A DNA stretch of 64,000 nucleotides from an uncultured Chloroflexota bacterium (GTDB lineage: Bacteria; Chloroflexota; Anaerolineae; UBA4142; SHND01), in the NCBI GenBank assembly GCA_937870825.1, contig CALMZO010000213.1:35392-99391 (forward strand), in the 5' to 3' direction. Below are positions 39,164-49,067 of the stretch, piece after piece. Each line of letters begins with the position of its first letter. The stretch's first letter is position 1. The position numbers and the translations under genes are program-made. A model generated the notes under the pieces. That model had not been told where the DNA came from, searched no databases, and saw only the letters and a program-made list of their open reading frames with translations.

Positions 39164-40390
39164 GTGTATCTCGTGAACGATTACGTACGTGCATTTTTTA
39201 AATTGGCGATTGTGGCAGCTGCATTCGTCGTAGTGGGCGGCGCGATTTGGTATGGCTATCGTCTCGCTTTTCCGCCCGCGACGAGCAGCACAAGCTCGCC
39301 CACTGTTTTTAATATTCCCCAAATTGACTTGTCGCGCTGCGGCAGGCCCGGAGAGGGCAGCGGTCTCGACCCGACCGACCTCGCCTACGCGTACCAACTC
39401 GAACAATACAAAGATTTGTTGGACAAGCCCGCGAGCAATGACAAGGGCGAAGTGAATTTCATTGTCGAAGAAGGCGAATTGCCGGTGGATGTGGCGACGC
39501 GGTTGGAACGCGAAGGGCTCATCCTGAATGCGGATGCGTTTGTCTTGCTGTTGAAATGTCGGCGTGCCGCGCAGGGGATTCAGGCAGGCGACCACATTAT
39601 GCGCCGCAACATGACGATGGACGAAGTGATTCTTTCCTTGCAGCGCGGCACCACGCGCGGGGTTGCAATCATTATTCGCCCCGGCTGGCGCGCCGAACAA
39701 ATCGCCGAATACCTCGAGACGGTGAATCTGCCGCAATTCAACAAAGACGAGTTTCTGGAGATTGTAAAAAAAGGCGACGCGACGTATTCCTTTTTGCAAG
39801 ACCGCAAGAGCAACTCGTCGCCTTCGCTCGAAGGATTTCTATTTCCCGATACCTATCAGGTGCTGCAAGCCATTTCGACAGAGCAATTGGTGAATCGTTT
39901 GTTGTACGAATTTGACCAACGTGTGACGCCGGACATGCGCGCCAAAGCGCAGGACCAGGGACTCACGCTGCACGAGGCGATTACGCTTGCCTCGATTGTC
40001 GAACGCGAAACGGTCAAGCCCGAAGAGGCGCCAATGATTGCGAGTGTGTATTTGAACCGCGTCAAGGCGAAAACATATTTGAATGCAGACCCCACTGTGC
40101 AGTACGCCATCGGCTATGTTCCCGAAACGAAACAGTGGTGGAAAACGCCCGTGACGCTCGCGGAATATCAACGCGTGGATTCTCCGTACAACACATACCT
40201 GCACCCCGGCTTGCCTCCCGGACCCATTGCCGCGCCGAGTATGAATTCGATTCGCGCGGTCCTTGAACCCGCGCAGACTGATTATTTTTACTTTCTCGCA
40301 ACCGGGGACGGCGGGCACGTCTTTGCGCGCACGCTGGAAGAGCACAACGCGAATTTGGCAAAGTACGGTTACGAACCACCGCCGCAATAA
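39164..40390 (+). CDS. mltG: endolytic transglycosylase MltG
   Basis: SLEGFLFPDTYQV; ITLASIVERETVKPEEAPMIASVYLNRVKAKTYLNADPTVQYA; YNTYLHPGLPPGPIAAPS. Confidence 0.94.
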   Translation: MYLVNDYVRAFFKLAIVAAAFVVVGGAIWYGYRLAFPPATSSTSSPTVFNIPQIDLSRCGRPGEGSGLDPTDLAYAYQLEQYKDLLDKPASNDKGEVNFIVEEGELPVDVATRLEREGLILNADAFVLLLKCRRAAQGIQAGDHIMRRNMTMDEVILSLQRGTTRGVAIIIRPGWRAEQIAEYLETVNLPQFNKDEFLEIVKKGDATYSFLQDRKSNSSPSLEGFLFPDTYQVLQAISTEQLVNRLLYEFDQRVTPDMRAKAQDQGLTLHEAITLASIVERETVKPEEAPMIASVYLNRVKAKTYLNADPTVQYAIGYVPETKQWWKTPVTLAEYQRVDSPYNTYLHPGLPPGPIAAPSMNSIRAVLEPAQTDYFYFLATGDGGHVFARTLEEHNANLAKYGYEPPPQ

Positions 40391-40440
40391 GCCCGCCGGT
40401 CACAAAGCGCCGAGCGCAGCCCGTCAACAAACACGGGTCA

Positions 40441-40468
40441 CATCACACATCACACATCACACATCACA
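40441..40468 (+). repeat. perfect heptanucleotide tandem array (CATCACA)4
   Basis: catcaca x4 ending 14 nt upstream of ATG 40483. Confidence 0.95.
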
Positions 40469-40482
40469 CACCATCCACTATC

Positions 40483-41685
40483 ATGCGAGTCCTCATGCTC
40501 TCGTGGGAATATCCGCCGCATCTGGTCGGCGGTTTGGGCGCGCACGTTGCCGAAATCGCACCCGCGCTCGCAGAACAAGGCGTTGACCTCACGATTCTCA
40601 CCCCGCGTTGGAAAGGCGGCGCGCCGCGCGAGCAAATTCACCCGCACGCGATAGTCTATCGCGTGGACCCGCCGGTCGAACGCCCGATGAATCTTTTTCC
40701 CGACGCGCAGCAAACCAATTTGACGCTACAGCAATTCGCAGAAGAGTTGTGGGAACGCAGCGGCGGATTCGATTTGATTCACGCACACGATTGGCTGGTG
40801 AGTTTCGTTGCCGAAGGACTGAAAAAGGCGCACAAGGTTCCACTCGTAGCCACCATGCACGCAACCGAACGCGGTAGGGGGGGGGGACAGGTTCACGGCG
40901 AACTGGCGACCGCGATTAACGGCGCGGAATGGTGGTTGACCTACGAAGCATGGCGCGTGATTGCCACGAGCGAATTTATGGCGAATGAAGTCCGCGCCTA
41001 TTTCGAATTGCCGTCCGACAAGATTTCTGTCATTCCCAACGGCATAGAGCCCGCGCGGTTTCAAGATGTCTCACGGCAAGATTTGCGCGCGTTTCGTGAC
41101 GAGTGGGCGCTGCCCAATGAAAAAATTGTTTTCTATGTTGGACGCCTGCAATACGAAAAAGGATTGCACCTGCTCGTCGAAGCCGCGCATCAAATTTTAG
41201 AGCGCGGCGAAAATGTAAAATTCATTATCGCGGGTAGAGGTTCGATGCTCGCGCCGTTGAATCAACGCGTGATGGAATTGGGCATCCATGAACGCGTCGT
41301 GCTGCCCGGTTACATCAGCGATGCGGAGCGTGACCAATTGTATTGTGTTGCCGACGTCGCGGTGTTTCCGTCCCTGTACGAACCGTTCGGCATCGTCGCG
41401 CTGGAGGCGATGGCGGCAAAATGCCCGGTCATTGTGAGTAACGTCGGCGGGCTCGGCGAGGTCGTCGAGGACCATGTGACAGGCATCAAAATTCCGTCGT
41501 ACACTTTGGACGTGCTGGTGGAGGCGATTCAATTTGTGTTGAACAATCCCGCGCAAGCACAAACGCGCGCGGAACGCGCCTACGAAATGGTGTGTCACGA
41601 TTACACCTGGAGTCATATCGCGCGCGCGACGATTCAACTGTATGATGAAATTATTCAAGCGCGGAAACACGTAACGTGGGAGTGA
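40483..41685 (+). CDS. GT4 family glycosyltransferase (glycogen synthase-like)
   Basis: LSWEYPPHLVGGLGAHV; HATERGR; YVGRLQYEKGLHLLVEAAHQIL; FPSLYEPFGIVALEAMAAKCPVIVSNVGGLGEVV. Confidence 0.93.
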   Translation: MRVLMLSWEYPPHLVGGLGAHVAEIAPALAEQGVDLTILTPRWKGGAPREQIHPHAIVYRVDPPVERPMNLFPDAQQTNLTLQQFAEELWERSGGFDLIHAHDWLVSFVAEGLKKAHKVPLVATMHATERGRGGGQVHGELATAINGAEWWLTYEAWRVIATSEFMANEVRAYFELPSDKISVIPNGIEPARFQDVSRQDLRAFRDEWALPNEKIVFYVGRLQYEKGLHLLVEAAHQILERGENVKFIIAGRGSMLAPLNQRVMELGIHERVVLPGYISDAERDQLYCVADVAVFPSLYEPFGIVALEAMAAKCPVIVSNVGGLGEVVEDHVTGIKIPSYTLDVLVEAIQFVLNNPAQAQTRAERAYEMVCHDYTWSHIARATIQLYDEIIQARKHVTWE

Positions 41686-41686
41686 C

Positions 41687-41731
41687 AAACAGACCTTTGC
41701 GGTCGGCGTTGGTTCCAACGCAGGTCTGTTT
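41687..41731. terminator. two-tier hairpin terminator, related to the repeated family
   Basis: AAACAGACCT ttgcggtcg GCGTTggttccAACGC AGGTCTGTTT. Confidence 0.75.
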
Positions 41732-41812
41732 CAAATCTTATTTCGCATAGTGGAAACACTATCCAAATCAAAAAAAGAAAACAGAGTTTTTCTTGAGACG
41801 CAAACAGACGCT

Positions 41813-42829
41813 ATGCGAAGTTTCGTGATGCCCGTACTGTTTGCGTTTGCTTTTGCGTTCGCGGTCTCGGCGTGCGGGGCAGGGACGGTCCCCGTTGCGC
41901 CAACCTTTACACCTGTTTCATTCACTCCGCCTGCGGTCCTTGTTACACCGACAGCAGACCCGGGCGCGCCAACGCCCGCGCCGCAAATGTTCGACGGCAA
42001 ACACGCGTACGACGAATATCTCATGTCGCAAATCAATTTCGGCATTCGTCCCGCCGGTTCTGTGGCATTGCGCGCGACAGGCGATTACATTGTTGCGGAA
42101 TTGCAAAAACGCGGCTGGCAAGTCGAGACGCAGGAATTTGAATACCGCAACGTGCCAATTCGCAACATTATCGGAAAATTTGGAACGGGACCGCTGCTCA
42201 TTCTCGGCGCGCATTACGACACGCGCCCGCGCGCCGACCAGGACAAACAAAATCCGAGCGCGCCCATTTTGGGCGCGAACGATGGCGCGAGCGGCGTCGC
42301 GGTGCTGCTCGAACTCGCGCGTTCGCTCGACAAGCATAAATTGAAAAATGAAATCTGGCTCGCGTTTTTTGATGCCGAAGACAACGGCGGCTTGAGCGCG
42401 TGCGATTTGCGCGTGACGCAAATGTCAAAACCCACTTCGTTGTGCGACACGAACAAATGGAATTGGAGCGTGGGCGCGGAATATGTCGCGGAAAATTTGC
42501 CGACCAAGCCCGCCGCCGTAATTGTGGTTGACATGATTGGCGACGCGAATCAAAATATCTATTACGAACACAATTCGGACAAGGAACTGCAAGAAAGGTT
42601 GTGGAAGGTGGCGGACGAACTCGGTTATCGGCAATGGTTCATTCCCGAATTCAAGTGGAGCATGACCGACGACCACACGCCGTTTTTGCAGCGCGGCATT
42701 CGCGCGATTGACATGATTGATTTTGATTATCCTCCGTGGCATACTCTTGGTGACACCGCAGACAAGGTGAGCGCGGACAGTTTGGAGAGGGTGGGGCGGG
42801 TGTTGGAGGTGTGGCTGGAGAACCAGTAA
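41813..42829 (+). CDS. M28 family metallopeptidase, lipoprotein-like N-terminus
   Basis: LILGAHYDTRP, GANDGASGVAVLLELARSL, AFFDAEDNGG; signal FAFAVSACGAG. Confidence 0.9.
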   Translation: MRSFVMPVLFAFAFAFAVSACGAGTVPVAPTFTPVSFTPPAVLVTPTADPGAPTPAPQMFDGKHAYDEYLMSQINFGIRPAGSVALRATGDYIVAELQKRGWQVETQEFEYRNVPIRNIIGKFGTGPLLILGAHYDTRPRADQDKQNPSAPILGANDGASGVAVLLELARSLDKHKLKNEIWLAFFDAEDNGGLSACDLRVTQMSKPTSLCDTNKWNWSVGAEYVAENLPTKPAAVIVVDMIGDANQNIYYEHNSDKELQERLWKVADELGYRQWFIPEFKWSMTDDHTPFLQRGIRAIDMIDFDYPPWHTLGDTADKVSADSLERVGRVLEVWLENQ

Positions 42830-42832
42830 TCA

Positions 42833-42859
42833 GTAGGGGGCAATGCCTTGTGCTTGCCC
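42833..42859. repeat. dispersed GTAGGGG...GCCTTGTGCTTGCCC element, copy 2
   Basis: gtagggggcaatgccttgtgcttgccc. Confidence 0.75.
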
Positions 42860-42995
42860 AATCATTACAAGACCGTCAAACGTGAAACGTCATTTTCTGT
42901 TTTTGTCTTGTTCTTTTTTTTAGGCGTCTTGATTTTTTTATCGCTTTGTTCAGCCGTCGAATTTTATTCGATGCAATTGCATGACACCACGCAAA

Positions 42996-44978
42996 ATGTC
43001 CGACATCAACATCACCAATAGCGAATTGAGTTTTCAAGGCGACATGGTTTCGGGCGACAAGCATGTGCATTTGCCGCCCGCGCCGCCGCGCGAATTTCGC
43101 GCGCATTATCAAATGCCGTCAGATTTGCAAACGTTCGTGGGACGCGCGGAACATTTGAAAACGCTGGCGGGACTGGGCGCAATCGGTGTTACGCCGCCGC
43201 CCCTTCACATGGGTTCAGGGCATGGCTTTTTGATTATGGGCATCGGCGGACTCGGCAAGACGACGCTGGCAATTCACATCGCGCATCAATTGAAAATTGT
43301 GTTCGACGGCGGCGTGTTGTGGGCGGAGGTGCCGACGACGGAGCCGTTTAATAAATTGGACGAATGGGCGCGGCTCTATGGCGGCGATTTGCGCGAGGTC
43401 CAAGAAATCAACGCGCGGGCGGACGCCTTGCGCCATGTTTTGCAAACGCACGCGCACAACAAAAAGATTCTCGCCATTCTCGACGGTGTGATGGACGAAA
43501 GCGATGATGCGAAACTTGAACCGCTGCTGCGCGCGTTGAGCGACTGCGCGGTGGTGGTGACGAGCCGCGTCACGCAACTCGCCTCGTTTCACAACGCGCA
43601 TGTGATTGACCTCGAGCATTTGAACGACGACGAAACGATTGATTTGTTTGAACGCGTGACGCAGCACGACAAGCGTTTGCACAACAAAAATGACGTCATC
43701 ATCGAAATCGGCAAAGTGGTAGATTTTCTGCCGCTCGCGCTCGACCTCGCCGCCGCGCAGCTGCGCGACAACAAATCGTGGACGCTCGAATATCTCTTGA
43801 CCTTGCTGCGCGACGAACGCCGCCGCCTCGACACGCTGCAATGGGGCGACGGCAGCACGCGCGGCATCCGCGCCTCGATTCTCGTCAGTTACAAGCGTCT
43901 CTCACCTGACGAACAAAAATTTTTTGATGCGTTGGGCGCGTTCGCGGGGGACGATTTTGATGTGTCTGCGGCGGCGTATGTAACGGAGACTATAGAAGAG
44001 ACAGCGCGAAAATTGTTAATGAAATTGCGGCGTTTGTCGCTGGTGCAAGAAGGTCGAGCCCCAGAGAGATACAAGCTCCACCTTCTCATTCGTGATTTTG
44101 CTCGAGAGCAACTGCGTTATGCAATTCGCAATGATTCGACTTCATTGCTGGCGAGTAGCTACTATTGTTTCATCGCCCTCCAAAGTACGCGACAGTTGGA
44201 CGGCAAAAATTATGCAATGGGGTTTGATATCCTTGATTTGGAATTTAGCAATATGGAAAGTGGGTTGAACTACGCAATTGCCAACGGTTCCAATGAAGGT
44301 TGGGAGTGTGCAAGAAGATACATTGAATGGCTTCTCTCGCAACACTTTCTCGGACGCAAATTGTTCCAGACTCAAGCCAGATTAATGCATAGCCTTGTGA
44401 ATGGCGCAACAAAACGTAATGATTACCCTGTACTTTACGCATTAATTCCTATGCTCGCATATTTGCATACTCAAATTGAAAGATTCAATTCTAGTAAAAG
44501 CAAAGCAACACTTCATCTTTTCGCAGCGGAAAATTTTAAAAATGACGCTTTTGATTTGAATTTTTCTCGCTTTATCGCGTCTGTTCGAGAATCAGATGCT
44601 CAGTTTGGACAAGCGGTAGCCCGTCAATTCTGTGTCATGATTGCTTCGAATTACGCAGCATCCAAGAATTTCAGACTCGCCGAAAATTATCTCGAAATGG
44701 CGGCGAGCAGCGCAATTGAAATCAATGCCTCCCTCGAATTAGCATACATTAGAAACCAACAAGGGCAGATGAAGCTTGAGCAAGGGGCGTTAGACGAGGC
44801 TAGAGCCTCTCACTTACTCGCTCTTGAAACTTTTCAACCGATAAACCATCGGTCAGGCATGATTGAGACCTTGCAATACTTGATCGAAATCTGTGAACTC
44901 ACTCATGATTCGACAAATCAGGCCAAGTGGCAGCAGCAGCTTGTGGTCCTTCAAAAAGAAGGCTCGACGAAAGAATGA
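42996..44978 (+). CDS. NB-ARC/STAND NTPase with C-terminal TPR-like region
   Basis: Walker A GIGGLGKTTLAIHIAHQL, Walker B-like ILAILDGV, VVVTSRVTQL, LPLALDLAAAQL; N-terminal GDMVSGDKHVHLPP. Confidence 0.88.
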   Translation: MSDINITNSELSFQGDMVSGDKHVHLPPAPPREFRAHYQMPSDLQTFVGRAEHLKTLAGLGAIGVTPPPLHMGSGHGFLIMGIGGLGKTTLAIHIAHQLKIVFDGGVLWAEVPTTEPFNKLDEWARLYGGDLREVQEINARADALRHVLQTHAHNKKILAILDGVMDESDDAKLEPLLRALSDCAVVVTSRVTQLASFHNAHVIDLEHLNDDETIDLFERVTQHDKRLHNKNDVIIEIGKVVDFLPLALDLAAAQLRDNKSWTLEYLLTLLRDERRRLDTLQWGDGSTRGIRASILVSYKRLSPDEQKFFDALGAFAGDDFDVSAAAYVTETIEETARKLLMKLRRLSLVQEGRAPERYKLHLLIRDFAREQLRYAIRNDSTSLLASSYYCFIALQSTRQLDGKNYAMGFDILDLEFSNMESGLNYAIANGSNEGWECARRYIEWLLSQHFLGRKLFQTQARLMHSLVNGATKRNDYPVLYALIPMLAYLHTQIERFNSSKSKATLHLFAAENFKNDAFDLNFSRFIASVRESDAQFGQAVARQFCVMIASNYAASKNFRLAENYLEMAASSAIEINASLELAYIRNQQGQMKLEQGALDEARASHLLALETFQPINHRSGMIETLQYLIEICELTHDSTNQAKWQQQLVVLQKEGSTKE

Positions 44979-45100
44979 AACAACCCGAAAAAATGTGTTT
45001 CGCCCCTGAAATGTTTCTGGGGCGTCATGCTCATCACGGGACGCGGGCATTTGGAAGAATTAAAAAAACAACTCACACAATCATCCTGAAACGCTCAACA

Positions 45101-45149
45101 CAGATTTCAGATTTTTCCGTGTTCTGTCCTCTGTGTTCTGCCATCTGAC
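45101..45149 (+). repeat. degenerate heptanucleotide array upstream of hflX
   Basis: cagattt cagattt ttccgtg ttctgtc ctctgtg ttctgcc atctgac, immediately before ATG 45153. Confidence 0.7.
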
Positions 45150-45152
45150 CAC

Positions 45153-46517
45153 ATGCCAAGACCCGAAACCTTTCCCACCACCCCGCCGATTGAACGCGCG
45201 TATCTCGTCGGCGTGGAATTGAAAAAGCAGCCCGGCGCGTTTTTGATTCAAGATTCGATGCGCGAATTGGAACGGCTCGCCGATACGGATGGTCTGTCCG
45301 TCGTCGGGCAAGCGATTCAAAAAGTGGAGCGCATGAATCCCGCGACAATGATTGGCAAAGGCAAACTGCAAGAAATTGTCGAACAGCGCGATGAATTGCA
45401 TTACGACGTTCTCATTTTCAACGACGAACTGCATCCCAATCAACAGCGCGAAATCGAAAACGCGTTCGGCGGGGCAGACATCAAAGTCCTCGACCGCACC
45501 GCGCTCATTCTCGACATTTTCGCGCAGCACGCGCGCACGCGCGAAGGTTCTTTGCAGGTGGAACTCGCACAGTACGAATATCGTCTGCCGCGCTTGACGC
45601 GCATGTGGACGCACTTGGGCAGACAGACCGGCGGCGCGGCGGGACGCGGTGGGGCAGGGGGCGTTGGTTTGCGCGGACCCGGCGAACGTCAATTGGAATT
45701 GGACCGCCGCGAAATTCGCGCGCGCATCGCGCATCTCAAAACCGAAATCGAACGCGTCCGCAAACAACGCGGCGAACAGCGGCGCAAACGCAAGCGGGAA
45801 GGGCTGCCGGTCATTTCGATTGTGGGCTACACGAACGCGGGCAAGTCCACGCTGCTCAACGCGCTGACCAACTCGGATGTGTACGTCGCCGACCAATTGT
45901 TTGCCACGCTCGACCCGACGACGCGGCGTGTGAAACTTCCGAGCGGGCAACAAGTGTTGTTTAGCGACACGGTGGGCTTTATCGAAAAATTGCCGACGCA
46001 GCTCATTGCGGCGTTCCGCGCGACGCTGGAAGAAATATCAGAAGCAAATGTTCTATTGCATGTTGTTGATCTTACGCACGCGAACGCGACGGAGCAAGTG
46101 AGCGCGGTGGAGGAAACGCTGGAAGAAATTGGAATCACAGACAAACCGATTGTGATGGCGTTCAACAAAATTGATGAACTCTCGCTCACCGCCGAGTTAC
46201 ACAAGAATAATGTTGACGGCGACGGGGGAGAGGAGTGCGTACCCCTAGAGGAGTGGCTGGAAGAATACCCCGACGCCGTCGCGATTTCCGCGCGTCAACG
46301 CGTTGGGCTGGATGCGCTGCTCGAACGCGTGGAACAAGTAATCGGTTCGAGACTCGTAGAGATTCGCGTACGCATTCCGTACAACGCGACCGAATTGGTC
46401 AACACATTCCATCGCAAAGGCATCGTCGAGAGCGAAGACTATTCGCCGCGCGGGACGACGATTGCGGGAAAAATTCCACAAGCGTTGGTGCGCGAGTATG
46501 AAGAGTATCGCGTGTGA
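45153..46517 (+). CDS. hflX: GTPase HflX
   Basis: GRAGGVGLRGPGERQLELDRREIRARI; GYTNAGKSTLLNALT; DTVGFIEKLP. Confidence 0.95.
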   Translation: MPRPETFPTTPPIERAYLVGVELKKQPGAFLIQDSMRELERLADTDGLSVVGQAIQKVERMNPATMIGKGKLQEIVEQRDELHYDVLIFNDELHPNQQREIENAFGGADIKVLDRTALILDIFAQHARTREGSLQVELAQYEYRLPRLTRMWTHLGRQTGGAAGRGGAGGVGLRGPGERQLELDRREIRARIAHLKTEIERVRKQRGEQRRKRKREGLPVISIVGYTNAGKSTLLNALTNSDVYVADQLFATLDPTTRRVKLPSGQQVLFSDTVGFIEKLPTQLIAAFRATLEEISEANVLLHVVDLTHANATEQVSAVEETLEEIGITDKPIVMAFNKIDELSLTAELHKNNVDGDGGEECVPLEEWLEEYPDAVAISARQRVGLDALLERVEQVIGSRLVEIRVRIPYNATELVNTFHRKGIVESEDYSPRGTTIAGKIPQALVREYEEYRV

Positions 46518-46652
46518 GACAGCGAAAATCACAGCGATAAGCGGAACATCCGTGCTATAATTGCTACGCGACGCGCAATAATCCACTTTCTTTGGCACGA
46601 TAAGATGTGTTAAAGTGCATACGCGGATGTACGCGGATAGACGAACTCGAGA

Positions 46653-47675
46653 ATGGATACCCTTCAAGCCCAGACCGCCCTCTCGCATTACATTGACGAA
46701 TATCTCGGTCACCTCGCGGACAAACCGCGCACACAGCGCACATATCGTGTGGGACTGATGCGGTTTCAAGACTTTCTCTTGCAGCGCAAGGTCCGTTCTG
46801 CCGCGCGACGCAAGTACGAGACCACCGCCCTACTGCGGCTCACCGATTTAGATGAGAGCGTCCTCATTGAATTTAATGATTGGTTAAGCAAGTATTCAAA
46901 ATTTACGCGTAATACTTATTTGGCTGCCGTCATCATGTTTCTTTCGTACGCACTTTTTAAAAACTGGCTGCCCGATTTTTCCTTTGAACGCGCCAAAGCA
47001 CAATACAAGCATCTACGCAAGGACAAGAAAAGTTATCCTGTGCCGCGTATCGAAGCCGGACTTCCCAAAGTCATCCGCTACTGGGACACGCAGCCCTTAC
47101 CCGATGGGGATAGTGAAAAGGCGCGGCGACAGCGACTCACCGTCTTGCGCGCACGCGCGTTCGTTCATCTGTTGTACGGTTCGGCGGCGCGGCTCGAAGA
47201 GCTGCGGATGCTGGACATCAAGGAAATTGGCAAAGGCAGAAAGTCAGACGCAATTATTCAAGGCAAAGGCGACAAGGAACGATTCATTTTCATTACGCCA
47301 GAGGCGAAAACTGCCCTGCGAACCTATCTCGACGCGCGCAATGATGAGTACGAACCCGTCTTTATCTCGCATCACAAAGATTATGGCGCGCGCGTGAATG
47401 CCTCTGTGCTGCGCCGCATCATTTATCAAGCGGCTAAAGCATTGGGCATTGACGTTTCGCCGCACGATTTTCGTCATTACCGCGCGCGGCAGATGTTGGA
47501 GCAAGGCGCGCCGCTCGAAGCGATTCAAGAAATTTTAGGACACAGCGACATCGGCACGACACGCCGCGTGTACGCCCATTACTCTAAACCTTCGATTCGC
47601 AACATCTTTGAACGCACCACGCTTTCGCCGGAACAAGCCGCGCAGAAAATGGATGCCAGCGAGAGCGAAGAATAG
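46653..47675 (+). CDS. tyrosine-type recombinase/integrase (XerC/D-like)
   Basis: LYGSAARLEELRML, SPHDFRHYRARQML, LGHSDIGTTRRVYAHY catalytic residues. Confidence 0.9.
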   Translation: MDTLQAQTALSHYIDEYLGHLADKPRTQRTYRVGLMRFQDFLLQRKVRSAARRKYETTALLRLTDLDESVLIEFNDWLSKYSKFTRNTYLAAVIMFLSYALFKNWLPDFSFERAKAQYKHLRKDKKSYPVPRIEAGLPKVIRYWDTQPLPDGDSEKARRQRLTVLRARAFVHLLYGSAARLEELRMLDIKEIGKGRKSDAIIQGKGDKERFIFITPEAKTALRTYLDARNDEYEPVFISHHKDYGARVNASVLRRIIYQAAKALGIDVSPHDFRHYRARQMLEQGAPLEAIQEILGHSDIGTTRRVYAHYSKPSIRNIFERTTLSPEQAAQKMDASESEE

Positions 47676-47754
47676 AATCTGAATTCACGCGCGCGCCGTA
47701 ATTTTAATTGCAGAAAAATTTCACGCGTTGCGTGATACAATCGTCAACGATTCT

Positions 47755-47793
47755 GACAAGCATGGATGATTGTGATAACCATCCATGCTTGTC
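47755..47793. other. perfect 14-bp hairpin in the leader of the S41 peptidase gene
   Basis: GACAAGCATGGATG-attgtgataac-CATCCATGCTTGTC. Confidence 0.85.
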
Positions 47794-47828
47794 GCACAGA
47801 ATAGTCATTGCGACAGAACGGAAAAACT

Positions 47829-49037
47829 ATGGCAGGATTTCTCAAAGCGATTGTTGTGTTGGTTCTTTCCTTGTTTGTTGCCCTACTCGCGTTCGCGGCG
47901 GGATTCGGCACAAACTATTTTTATTCGCGCAACGCGCCGCCCATTCCCGTTGTCAATGCCGGCTCTACACAGCCGCCGGCAAAATTCGAGTTGATGTGGG
48001 AAGCGTGGAACGTCCTCAAGGACCAATTTTATTATGACATTCCGACAAACAACGCGCTCGTGCATGGCATGATTCGCGGTTCACTGCAATCGCTCGGCGA
48101 CCCCTATTCGATTCTCGTCGAACCCGCGCCCGCGCAGCAAGAAGCCACCAACCTGCAAGGCAACTATGGCGGCATCGGCGCAAAGGTGGAATTGCGCAAA
48201 GGTCTTATCGTCCTCCTCCCCTTCCCCGATAGTCCTGCCGAGAAAGCGGGGATTTTACCGGGCGACCAAATTTTGAAAATCAACGACGAGGAACTCAAGC
48301 CCGAAGACACGCCGGACAGTGTGGAAAGCAAACTGCGCGGCGAAGTCGGCTCCAAAGTCAAACTTGCCTTGAACCGCATCGGCGCGCCACAAGAAATCGT
48401 CGTCGAACTGACGCGTCAAGAAATCAATATTCCAACCGTGCAATATCGCATGTTGGACAACACGCAATTCGGTTACATTCAAGTCACGCTCGAAAGCGCG
48501 GACACATCCAAAGAATTTGAACGCGCGTTAAATGAATTGAAAAAGAACAATATCAAAGGCATCGTGTTGGATTTACGCAACAATCCCGGCGGACTGTTTC
48601 CGGAGCCTGCGCTCGACATTGTTGGACAATTTTTGCCAAACGTTCCCGTCGTCACCGAACTCTATCGCGACGGCACACAAAAAACGTACAACGCGCACAC
48701 CGCCAGCGGCGCGCGGGATATTCCCTTTGTCGTTCTCGTGAACAGCGGTACGGCGAGCGCGGCGGAAATTATCGCGGGCGCGTTTCTCGACAGCGGCAAG
48801 ACGGTTTTGATTGGCGAAAAAACATTCGGCAAAGGTTCGGTGCAAGGGTTGTATCCCTTGTCCGACAAGTCGGTGCTGCACATCACGACGGCGAAATGGT
48901 TGACGCCGAAAGGCAGTGAAATTGACGGCGTAGGACTCAGACCCAATCTTCAAATTCCCTTGACCCCCGAAGATGCCGCCAAAGGTCTCGACCCGCAGCT
49001 CGATCGCGCGATTGAATTTTTGAACACAGGCAAGTAA
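47829..49037 (+). CDS. S41 family C-terminal processing peptidase, copy 1
   Basis: IPFVVLVNSGTASAAEIIAGAF...GEKTFGKGSVQ; PDZ segment; ATG 47829. Confidence 0.93.
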   Translation: MAGFLKAIVVLVLSLFVALLAFAAGFGTNYFYSRNAPPIPVVNAGSTQPPAKFELMWEAWNVLKDQFYYDIPTNNALVHGMIRGSLQSLGDPYSILVEPAPAQQEATNLQGNYGGIGAKVELRKGLIVLLPFPDSPAEKAGILPGDQILKINDEELKPEDTPDSVESKLRGEVGSKVKLALNRIGAPQEIVVELTRQEINIPTVQYRMLDNTQFGYIQVTLESADTSKEFERALNELKKNNIKGIVLDLRNNPGGLFPEPALDIVGQFLPNVPVVTELYRDGTQKTYNAHTASGARDIPFVVLVNSGTASAAEIIAGAFLDSGKTVLIGEKTFGKGSVQGLYPLSDKSVLHITTAKWLTPKGSEIDGVGLRPNLQIPLTPEDAAKGLDPQLDRAIEFLNTGK

Positions 49038-49067
49038 AATGCGACATGAGGGTTCACGAGTGAGGAT

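Noticed and set aside
46653-47675. Tyrosine recombinase as marker of a second mobile element
   Set aside because: Flanked by core genes hflX and S41 proteases with no cargo; may be a chromosomal Xer-type enzyme.
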